This document shows, piece after piece, positions 52,882 through 60,697 of a stretch of 64,000 bases of DNA (position 1 is the stretch's first letter; each line of letters opens with the position of its first letter). This stretch comes from Sphingomonas sp. Y57. Lineage in GTDB: Bacteria > Pseudomonadota > Alphaproteobacteria > Sphingomonadales > Sphingomonadaceae. A model generated the notes under the pieces. That model did not search any database. It was not told where the DNA came from and worked only from the letters and a program-made list of their open reading frames with translations. The position numbers were made by a program, and so were the translations under genes. The DNA lies in the NCBI RefSeq assembly GCF_001015195.1, contig NZ_LDES01000095.1, positions 20,441 to 84,440 on the forward strand, in the 5' to 3' direction.

Positions 52882-54666
52882 TCAGGCTGCGAGCGGTCGA
52901 CTGACTTCGGTGAGCCAGTCGCGAACATCGTCGGACAACGCTGGCCCGATCCGCGCCAGAACCTCGGCATGATAGGCATCGACCCAGGCGCGCTCGTCGG
53001 GCGTCAAAAGCGCCACGTCGATCAATCGCCGATCGATCGGTGCGAAGGTCAGCGTTTCAAATCCCAGACAGGGTTGATCGCCGCCGACATCGCCCAGCGA
53101 CACGACAAGAAGCAGATTTTCGATCCGGATCCCGTAGCGGTCGGGCTTGTAGTAGCCGGGCTCGTTTGAGAGGATCATGCCCGGGCACAGCGGCTCGTCG
53201 ACACCACCCGCCGTTGGCCAGGGCTTGGCGATGCGTGCCGGCCCTTCATGGACCGACAGCGATGCTCCGACCCCATGGCCGGTGCCGTGATTATAGTCGA
53301 GGCCCGCTTCCCAGAGGTGACGCCGCGCAAATCCGTCGAGCTGGCCGCCGCGCGTCCCCACCGGAAAGCGGGCCATGGCCAGCGCAATATGGCCCTTCAG
53401 GACCCGGGTGAAACGATCGCGATGCTCGGCATCAACCGCGCCAATTGCCATCGTGCGGGTGACGTCGGTCGTACCACCGACATATTGGCCGCCGGAATCG
53501 ATCAGATAGATGTCGTCGGGCCCGATCCGGCGATTGGTGGCCGCTGTCGGCATATAATGCGGGCAGGCTGCGTTGGGGCCCGTGGCCGAGATCGCGGTGA
53601 ACGACAGATCGAGAAAGTCGGCGGCCTCGGCCCTGAACCGCCCGAGCCGATCGGCGGCGCCTATCTCGTCGACTTCGCCGAAGGGCGCATGAAGCGCCAT
53701 CCAATGAAGGAAGCGAGTGAGCGCCACGCCATCGAGCAACTGGGCGGCGCGATGCCCAGCAATCTCCTCCGGGGTCTTTTGCGCTTTCCAGCTGGTGATG
53801 GGGTCTCGCAGCGCAACGACCGCGGCACCGGCACGATCGAGCAGCGTCACCAGCGCATCGACGGTGAGCGCCCTATCGACAGCGATACGGCGCCCGCCCA
53901 GACCGAGGATATGCGCCTCGAGGTCATCGCGACGATGCAGGCGGACGGACGGGCCGAGATGCGCGACCAGCTCGGGCGTCACCTTCCCGGGGTCGACGAA
54001 TATGTCGGCGCCGCCGTCCGAGCCGAGCAGCGCAAACATCAGGGCCACCGGAACGTGCGGAATATCGCGCCCGCGGATATTGAACAGCCACGCGAGCGCG
54101 TCGAGCGCCGATATGAGCATGGCATCGGCCCCGGCATCGGCGACCAGCTGGGCAGCGGCGGCCCGCTTGTCGGCCGAGCTCCGCCCGGCCCGGTCCTCCG
54201 GCCAGACAAGGATTGGCGACCGCGAGGCCTGGGGACGATCTTGCCACAGTGCATCGACAGGGTTCGCCGCGACCGGCACAAAGGCGATCCGCCTTTCAGC
54301 AAACCGCGATTTGAGCGCCGCGATCGCATCCGCGCTGTGGAGCCAGGGATCATAGCCGACCCTGGCGCCCGGGCTGAGCTGGGCCAGGAGCCAGCCCGCC
54401 AGATCGGGCTCGCAGGACCAGAGCGCGCGATCGACTTCGCGTCCGACCTGGTCGGTGTAGCGCCCGTCGACGACCACCGCGGCGCGTCGGGCGGTCACCG
54501 CCGCGATGCCCGCCGATCCGGTGAAGCCCGTCAACCAGCGCAAGCGCTGCGCGTCGGGAGCGATGAACTCGCTCAGATGCTCGTCGGACTGGGGAATGAT
54601 GAACGCATCGAGGCCGGCGTCAGCCAGCTTGCCGCGCAGTTCGGACAGAGGCGATATTTCCATCAC
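52882..54666 (-). CDS. Xaa-Pro aminopeptidase (aminopeptidase P, M24B), copy 2
   Basis: 594 aa, long three-domain form. Metal ligands Asp390 (LIDSGGQ), Asp401 (GGTTDV), His464 (HGTGHGVG), Glu502 (SNEPGYY) and Glu516 (RIEN) are all present. Cleaves X-Pro N-termini in the cytoplasm. GTG 54666 with GGAGG 7 bases upstream overlaps the CocE stop; ATG 54663 is the alternative. The two M24B proteins in this window share architecture but are well diverged, so they are old paralogues in separate operons. Confidence 0.95.
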   Translation of the reverse strand: MMEISPLSELRGKLADAGLDAFIIPQSDEHLSEFIAPDAQRLRWLTGFTGSAGIAAVTARRAAVVVDGRYTDQVGREVDRALWSCEPDLAGWLLAQLSPGARVGYDPWLHSADAIAALKSRFAERRIAFVPVAANPVDALWQDRPQASRSPILVWPEDRAGRSSADKRAAAAQLVADAGADAMLISALDALAWLFNIRGRDIPHVPVALMFALLGSDGGADIFVDPGKVTPELVAHLGPSVRLHRRDDLEAHILGLGGRRIAVDRALTVDALVTLLDRAGAAVVALRDPITSWKAQKTPEEIAGHRAAQLLDGVALTRFLHWMALHAPFGEVDEIGAADRLGRFRAEAADFLDLSFTAISATGPNAACPHYMPTAATNRRIGPDDIYLIDSGGQYVGGTTDVTRTMAIGAVDAEHRDRFTRVLKGHIALAMARFPVGTRGGQLDGFARRHLWEAGLDYNHGTGHGVGASLSVHEGPARIAKPWPTAGGVDEPLCPGMILSNEPGYYKPDRYGIRIENLLLVVSLGDVGGDQPCLGFETLTFAPIDRRLIDVALLTPDERAWVDAYHAEVLARIGPALSDDVRDWLTEVSRPLAA

Positions 54667-56420
54667 GCGCCCGCCTCCTCGCCGAGCGGGACGAAGAGCA
54701 CGCTCGGATGCTCCGCGGAATGAAACAGCCGCACGGTGATGGCGCGTGCATCGGCGACCGTCTCGTCGGCAACGGCGCCGCCACTCTGAAAATTGCGCTG
54801 GGCGAAGGTCGCTTCGACGAGCCGGCCCATCGGCGCGATGATCAGGCGCAGCCGGCTTCCCTTGGCCACCCGGCGCGCGGTGAAGGTGAAACCGTCGAAC
54901 TCATAAAGGCGAGGTGCGTCGTCGGTGACCAGCTCGGGGGTACGGAAACCGGTGCGGTAGCGGGCACGCAGCGCCGCGTTGCTCAGACGGATGCTGTTGC
55001 CCTCGCGATCGATCTCATGGACCGAGACGTAGAAATCGGTGTCGGGCCCGTCGATCGCGATCCAGGCCGAGAGCCGGAAGAAGCCGCAGATCTCGGTATC
55101 GGCCTCGAACGGCGCACTATGATAGACGAGCTGCTTGCCCGTCATCGCCAGGGCGACGCTCTGATCGGTCAGCGATCCGCCGCTGGCCCGCGTTTCGGCG
55201 TCGATCTCGGCCCCCGTGACGTCGCGCGGGTCGTGACGGTAGTGGTCGGGCGGTCCGGCGCAGGCGACGGGGTCTAATCTTCCCGAAGCGAAGATGTCAT
55301 CCGCACGGCCGTCCGAGGAGAGAAAGAGCGGATCCGAGCGCGTGGTCACCGCGCCGAGGCTGGGGGCATAGCGCCACGCATCGGCGCCCATCACATAATA
55401 GGCGACCTGATCCTTCAGGAAGGCGGGCCGCTCCCCGTCTTCGAGCACCCAGGCATACCAGGCGCGGTGGAAGCCCAGGCTGTCGAACCGCGCCGCCTCG
55501 CTCAGCTGCAGGCCGCCAAAGGCAAGCTGGGGATAGCCGGTGCCGGCATGGTCCCAAGGGCCGATGACGAGAAAATGCCGAGCGCGCGCGGCGGGGTTCG
55601 CGGCCAGGTGCCGGCGATGATATTCGAGGGCGCCGGGTTGATCGTCGTCATATATTCCGGTGACCGTCAGGACCGGAAGGTCGAGCCCGGCGAAATCGTC
55701 TTCGGTCGGGCTATAGGCGTCCCAATAGGGGCTGTGATCGGGGTGGTCGAGCCACTGCTGGAAGACCGGGCTGGATATACCGGCATAGTCGCCGACCTTG
55801 CGGAATGCCTCGCCCGAACGATGCCAGGCCGCGAAGGCTTCCGCCCAGAAACGGGTATCGAGCCCGGCATGGCGCTGCGCCGTCGCACCCTGGGTGTAGC
55901 TCAGCCACTTGATCAGATAAGGATAGAAGATCCCGCCCCGCATCGGGAAATCGACGCCCATATAGGGGGCCGCGGTCGGCACGATCGTCGCCAGATGGGA
56001 CGAGCGCTCCTTGATCGCCGCCCATTGGACATAGCCGAGATAGGAGGGTCCATACATACCGACCTTGCCGTTGCAGAAGGGCTGTCGTCCCAGCCACTCG
56101 ATGATATCGCGGGCATCGGGCGCCTCCTGCAGATTGGGCCGGAAATCACCCTCGGAATCCCCGCGGCCCCGCACATCGACCACGACGCAGGCGAGCCCGG
56201 TCCGCGCGAAATGGTCGGCCGATCCATGGACATGGTCCCGCGTATAGGGCGTCATGACCAGGATCGCCGGGATCGGCCCGTCGATCGCGCTCGGCCGATA
56301 GATATTTGCGCGCAGGATCGTGCCGTCGCGCATGGCTATGCCGACGCCCCATTCGACGGTTACGCTGGGCATGGCGGATTGCATGACGGGCTGCCTTTTC
56401 ATGAGAGCCGAAGGGTTCAT
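54663..56420 (-). CDS. CocE/NonD family alpha/beta hydrolase (third, divergent type)
   Basis: 585 aa. Same family as the two peptidases further left but from another branch: Ser126 in GMYGPSYLG, Asp258 or 259 in GIYDDDQPG, His291 in GPWDHAGTG, and DVRGRGDSE before the cap; C-terminal jelly-roll domain. Family members are X-Pro dipeptidyl peptidases, cocaine esterase or amino-ester hydrolases. ATG 56420 overlaps the MFS stop (ATGA), so the long upstream extension of the frame is not real. Coupled to aminopeptidase P downstream. Cytoplasmic. Confidence 0.92.
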   Translation of the reverse strand: MNPSALMKRQPVMQSAMPSVTVEWGVGIAMRDGTILRANIYRPSAIDGPIPAILVMTPYTRDHVHGSADHFARTGLACVVVDVRGRGDSEGDFRPNLQEAPDARDIIEWLGRQPFCNGKVGMYGPSYLGYVQWAAIKERSSHLATIVPTAAPYMGVDFPMRGGIFYPYLIKWLSYTQGATAQRHAGLDTRFWAEAFAAWHRSGEAFRKVGDYAGISSPVFQQWLDHPDHSPYWDAYSPTEDDFAGLDLPVLTVTGIYDDDQPGALEYHRRHLAANPAARARHFLVIGPWDHAGTGYPQLAFGGLQLSEAARFDSLGFHRAWYAWVLEDGERPAFLKDQVAYYVMGADAWRYAPSLGAVTTRSDPLFLSSDGRADDIFASGRLDPVACAGPPDHYRHDPRDVTGAEIDAETRASGGSLTDQSVALAMTGKQLVYHSAPFEADTEICGFFRLSAWIAIDGPDTDFYVSVHEIDREGNSIRLSNAALRARYRTGFRTPELVTDDAPRLYEFDGFTFTARRVAKGSRLRLIIAPMGRLVEATFAQRNFQSGGAVADETVADARAITVRLFHSAEHPSVLFVPLGEEAGA

Positions 56421-57769
56421 CGGCCAGGAGCGACGGCTTCGAACCCGGCGGCGGTTCGCGCAAAGCCAGGTTCGACGAAACGGAGCAGCGCGGCGCCGCC
56501 CAACCATCCGGCAAGACCGATCAGGCTGAGGGCCTGGAGGATTCCGGCCGGGCCAGCGCCCAGCGAATCCGAGACGATGCCGGCAACGAGCGCGCCCAGC
56601 CCGTTCATGCAGACATAGCTCATCGTGTAGATCGCGATGATACGGCTGCGGAGCGTCGCCGGGGCGATCGCCTGGAGCAGGTTGGGGATAGTCGCACCGA
56701 TGATTGTGCCGGCGATCATCTGGATGCCGATGATCGCGAAGATCACGCCGACATCCCCGGCCATCATCAACAACGGCAGACATGGCGCGACGAGCAAGGC
56801 CGCAAGCCCGATCAGCCGCACGCCCGCGATCGATCCCAGCCGCGCTTCCCATCGCCGGATCATGACGCCGGCCAGGAGCAGTCCTGCGACGGTGCCCGCC
56901 GCCATCGTCACGCCCATTCCGAGCCCAAGCATGTCGGGCGCGAGGCCGAAGCGCCGCGCCATCGCCAGGGGCGCCCAGGCCAGCATGGCGCCAAGGGTGA
57001 AACCGATCATCCCCACCCCGCCGAGGAGCAGCGCCAATGTCGTCCCGTGCGTCTTGAGATAGGGCACTATCGGCGCGTTCTGGCCGGTACGGTTGTCAGC
57101 GGCACCGGCCCGGGATGGCAGGATGCACAGCGCGAGCAGGAGCAACGGCGCGGGAGCGGCGACGATCAGGAACACCAATCGCCAGTGCCCCGTCGACGAG
57201 AGGAGCTGCGGAAGCTGGGTCTCGGCCGATCCGATCGCGGCGAAGGCACTGCCGCCGAGCAGCCAGGCGAGCGAGCCGCCCATCGTCGATGCCGCGTAGA
57301 AGATGAGAAAGGCCGTGACCCGGCGCGGTCCCGCAAACAGGTCCGGCACGGCGGCCAGCGCGATCGGAGTCACCGCCGCCTCCCCCGCCGCGATCGCGAT
57401 GGCGGCCAGGAACAACTGCTCGAACGAGCCGACGAATGCGCATGCGGCGGTCCCTGCGCTCCACAGCAACAGGCAGCCCGCAAGCACCCATCGCCGATCG
57501 AAGCGGTCCGCCGTCCAGGCCACGGGGTAGGTCGCGAGCAGGGTGAAGATCGAGAAAGCGAGCCCCTGGACGAGGCCGAGCTCGGTATCGGTGAGCCGGA
57601 GATCCTGCGCCATCGGCGCGGCGGCGAGCGTGATCACCTGCCGGTCGACATAGGCGAGCAGCACCAGCGCCAGCAGTACGGCCAGGCCATAATAAGCGGT
57701 GAGGGGTTTCACACCGCCCGGTGCATCGCCGTTCACAGGCGCCTCGCCGATCGGATCGCGACCGGACAT
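56417..57769 (-). CDS. MFS transporter
   Basis: 450 aa, twelve predicted membrane helices; YVDRQVITLAAAPMAQDL and LTDTELGLVQGLAFS are MFS/Spinster-type openings, with the TADRFDRRW loop. ATG 57769 has GGAAGG about 11 bases upstream and overlaps the cyclophilin gene by 37 bases. Placed between prolyl isomerase and CocE genes in the right-hand operon, it is the likely inner-membrane importer for the peptide that enters through the STN-TBDR (60698-63139). Cargo not known. Confidence 0.9.
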   Translation of the reverse strand: MSGRDPIGEAPVNGDAPGGVKPLTAYYGLAVLLALVLLAYVDRQVITLAAAPMAQDLRLTDTELGLVQGLAFSIFTLLATYPVAWTADRFDRRWVLAGCLLLWSAGTAACAFVGSFEQLFLAAIAIAAGEAAVTPIALAAVPDLFAGPRRVTAFLIFYAASTMGGSLAWLLGGSAFAAIGSAETQLPQLLSSTGHWRLVFLIVAAPAPLLLLALCILPSRAGAADNRTGQNAPIVPYLKTHGTTLALLLGGVGMIGFTLGAMLAWAPLAMARRFGLAPDMLGLGMGVTMAAGTVAGLLLAGVMIRRWEARLGSIAGVRLIGLAALLVAPCLPLLMMAGDVGVIFAIIGIQMIAGTIIGATIPNLLQAIAPATLRSRIIAIYTMSYVCMNGLGALVAGIVSDSLGAGPAGILQALSLIGLAGWLGGAALLRFVEPGFARTAAGFEAVAPGR

Positions 57770-58293
57770 GTTAGCATCTGCCCTTCCAAATAAGCGGTGG
57801 GCGCCGACGCCTCGCAAGGCAGGGCATGGATCGCGCGGATCACATCCAGGCCTGCGACCACCTGCCCGAAGACCGCCGCGCCCTCGCCATCGTCGAAACG
57901 CGCGCCGCCATGATCGAGGGCGGGCTGATTGCCCAGGCAGATGTAAAAATGACCGGGCGAGCCTGTTCCCGGAGCGTTGCGGCCGATGGCGACCGCACCG
58001 TCGCCATGACGCAGGCCGGTCAGGCAGGTCGGTTCATGCGGTACCGAGAGGACGGGCTCGTTGGCCGGCGAAGGTCTGGCTTGCAGGATCGAGATCGGAG
58101 GGCTGCCGCGATCATTGGTCGGGCGCACTGCCCGATAGAAGGCAGCGCCGGTCAGCTTCTCCTCGTCGACCAGGCGCAGGAACGCGCCGCAGGTCTCAGG
58201 CGCGCGATCCGGAAAGATATCGATCTCGATATCCCCCATTGCGGTGGTCAGCCGCACGCCTATGACCGAGCCAGGATCGGTCGCGGCGGTCAT
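57733..58293 (-). CDS. Cyclophilin-type peptidyl-prolyl cis-trans isomerase
   Basis: 186 aa cyclophilin. Strand features GDIEIDIFPDRAPETCGAF, AFYRAVR with the catalytic Arg (FHR in most), a Gln in ISILQARP, GDGAVAIGR, the HFYICLG core (FFI in most) and the LDHGG...FGQVVAGLDVI end. No signal peptide, so cytoplasmic, unlike many bacterial cyclophilins. ATG overlaps the S9 peptidase stop (ATGA). Prolyl peptidases act mainly on trans X-Pro bonds, so a coupled isomerase could speed turnover of proline-rich peptides; this role is inference. Confidence 0.9.
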   Translation of the reverse strand: MTAATDPGSVIGVRLTTAMGDIEIDIFPDRAPETCGAFLRLVDEEKLTGAAFYRAVRPTNDRGSPPISILQARPSPANEPVLSVPHEPTCLTGLRHGDGAVAIGRNAPGTGSPGHFYICLGNQPALDHGGARFDDGEGAAVFGQVVAGLDVIRAIHALPCEASAPTAYLEGQMLTCPVAIRSARRL

Positions 58294-60668
58294 GGCTGGA
58301 TCTCCGAGATGGCCGCTCTGCTCGTCGCAGCGAGCCGCGCCGCCTGTCGGCCCATAGTGCTTTCGAAGCGCGTCGCCGGTGGCGGACTGCTTCCGAAGAG
58401 ATGCTCGACGAAATAGTCGAGCCGCCGCCTGAGCGCATAGCCCGGCATCTCGTGGCCCGCCTTCGGCAGCAGCAACATGTCGAAGTCCTTGTCGGCGTCG
58501 ATCAGCGCCTGGACGAAGGGGAAAAGCTGCGCGGGATTGACGCCGGCGTCCATCAGTCCGTGGATCAGCAAGAGCTTGGCGTTCAGACCGTCGGCGTAAT
58601 GCTTCGCCGCCTGACGTTCGTAGCGGGGTTCGTCGAACAGGCCGTGATAGCGCTCCGACCAGCAATGCCACATCAGCCGCTGATCGTAATTTCCCCCGCC
58701 CGCCACTGCGACCTTGTAGAGGTCGTCATGGCGGAGCGCCGCCAGCGCCGCGAGATAGCCCCCGGCCGAAAAGCCGCAAATGCCGACCCGATCGAGATCG
58801 ATCCCGGGATGCTCGCGCGCCAGCTCCCGTATCACCTGGACATGATCGGCAAGATTGGATGCCGTTTCGACCGCCCCGTGCGACGCCGCGCGAAAATCGC
58901 GTTCGCGGTTCGCGGTCCCCCGCCCGTCGAGGATCAGGACATAGGCACCCAGCGCCGAAAGGTGCATCGCCTCGACGAAGCCGAGATTGGAGGCGACCCC
59001 ACCGGTGAAAGCGGACTTGGGGGTGAAGGCGATGTGCGGACCGCCATAGACCAGGTCGATCAACGGGACGGCTTTGCCCGGGTCGACATCCCATGGCGCG
59101 AACAGCAGGCCATGGACCTCTGTCGCGCCATCGGCCGCCAACATTCGGACGGGCGTCGGCCAGCGCCAGCCGGCCGGCAGGCCACGGTCGTCGCCCTCCT
59201 CCAACAAGGCGATGACCGCGCCCTCGCGCGACCGGAGCACGGTGACTGGCCATCCGGTGGCCGCGCCAATCGTCTCGACCAGATAGTCGCCCCCCGGCGA
59301 AACTCCCGATACCGCGCCGCTGTCGATGCCGAGCAGATCGACCGCGGCGAGATCATATTCCCCTGGCCGCCAGATGATATGGTCGCCGGGCTCGGGACCG
59401 ATGATCGTCATCTCGCCGCTGTCGATCGAAACGCGGCACGGCTTGCACAGATAGGGATCGGCGGGATCGAGCCCGCCCGCGCGCACCAGCAGTTCACGGC
59501 GATCGGCATCGACGTGCAATATGTCGCGCACCTGCCACGCACCGGCCGTGATCGCGTGTTTGAGCGCGCCGTCCGTGAGATCGTAGAGATAGAGATGGCC
59601 GCGCCCACTGCGCTCCGAATACCAGATCAGCTCATCGGTGCTGGGGAGATGCTGCGCGAGGGCCGGCGCATAGACGGTGACGCCGAGCTCGACATAGCTG
59701 TCGCTGCGTTCGGTGAACAGCACGCGGCAGGCGCCGCTTGCCACGTCCATCTCGACGACATGCGCGGTCGCCTCGCCGCGCTCGACGTGGACGAAATAGG
59801 CGCGGCGGCCATCACTGTTCCACCACAGGCAATTGGCCGAGGCCGGCGTATCGAGCATGCGGACCGCCGGCAGTTTCGGATAGTCCGCGTCGATCCGGCG
59901 GCCGGTTTCGACCTCGAACGCGATCATTTCGAAGCCGGGCACTGCGCGATCGCCGGGCAGGCTGGTCTTGATGAACTCGACATGCGGCGGTCCGCCGCCC
60001 TCGGGGCAATATTCGATGATCGGCAATTCGGTCAGGCCGCGATCGTCGACGCGGAAGCTGAGAAGGCGGCGCGAGTCCGGCGACCAGCGGCATTCGGGCG
60101 GCAATGGCCCCGCCGCTTCCTTGAGGACGCGCATCGCCATGGGCAATCGGGCGTAGGCGTGATCGGCTTGACCGTCGCAGGTCAGCGGTCGTTCACTCCC
60201 ATCGTCGAGCGCCCGCACCCAAAGATCATGACCGCGCACAAAGGCCAGATGCTTGCCGTCGGGCGACAGGACTCCTTGCGCCTGCACGCGCGTCGCCGCG
60301 GGCGATATCCGTCCGGTCGCGATATCGAAGCGCCAGGTGCCGCCCGACGCATCGAAGATGGCGGTTTCGGCGTCATGGTCGAGAGCGAGGTGGACAGGCA
60401 GGAAGATAGCGGGATCGGGCGAGCGGCCGAGATGCGGCGTCAGCGCAGCGCGCAGCTCGCCCTGCGAAAACAGCCGCCGGCAGTGCCCATCGGCGGCATC
60501 GAGGAGGACATATTCGACGTCGTCCTCGCCTCGCCGCTGATACCAGAACCGATCGTTGGATAACCAATGCGGATAGACGGCCGCATTGGCAACATGCTCG
60601 GCCGCATGGAGCACCGCGCTGGCCAGGTCGTAGCGACGCGACCAGCCGGCAATATCGTCGACAGCCAT
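58290..60668 (-). CDS. S9 family serine peptidase (DPP IV/prolyl oligopeptidase-like), second paralogue
   Basis: 792 aa. Beta-propeller with the DPP IV hallmark WYSERSGRGHLYLYD, then a hydrolase domain with Ser634 (GFSAGGY), Asp707 (HGLMDAGVN) and His739 (KAGHEMP). The nucleophile elbow is GFSAGG rather than the GESYGG of the paralogue at 24329-26659, so specificity may differ. Cytoplasmic. ATG 60668 gives a normal start with GGCGGA upstream; the open frame continues 82 codons into the TBDR end without support. Lies 29 bases after the TBDR stop and is coupled to the cyclophilin gene. Confidence 0.93.
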   Translation of the reverse strand: MAVDDIAGWSRRYDLASAVLHAAEHVANAAVYPHWLSNDRFWYQRRGEDDVEYVLLDAADGHCRRLFSQGELRAALTPHLGRSPDPAIFLPVHLALDHDAETAIFDASGGTWRFDIATGRISPAATRVQAQGVLSPDGKHLAFVRGHDLWVRALDDGSERPLTCDGQADHAYARLPMAMRVLKEAAGPLPPECRWSPDSRRLLSFRVDDRGLTELPIIEYCPEGGGPPHVEFIKTSLPGDRAVPGFEMIAFEVETGRRIDADYPKLPAVRMLDTPASANCLWWNSDGRRAYFVHVERGEATAHVVEMDVASGACRVLFTERSDSYVELGVTVYAPALAQHLPSTDELIWYSERSGRGHLYLYDLTDGALKHAITAGAWQVRDILHVDADRRELLVRAGGLDPADPYLCKPCRVSIDSGEMTIIGPEPGDHIIWRPGEYDLAAVDLLGIDSGAVSGVSPGGDYLVETIGAATGWPVTVLRSREGAVIALLEEGDDRGLPAGWRWPTPVRMLAADGATEVHGLLFAPWDVDPGKAVPLIDLVYGGPHIAFTPKSAFTGGVASNLGFVEAMHLSALGAYVLILDGRGTANRERDFRAASHGAVETASNLADHVQVIRELAREHPGIDLDRVGICGFSAGGYLAALAALRHDDLYKVAVAGGGNYDQRLMWHCWSERYHGLFDEPRYERQAAKHYADGLNAKLLLIHGLMDAGVNPAQLFPFVQALIDADKDFDMLLLPKAGHEMPGYALRRRLDYFVEHLFGSSPPPATRFESTMGRQAARLAATSRAAISEIQP

Positions 60669-60697
60669 ATCGGGTCCGCCTGGTCCGCTCGCCTCGA

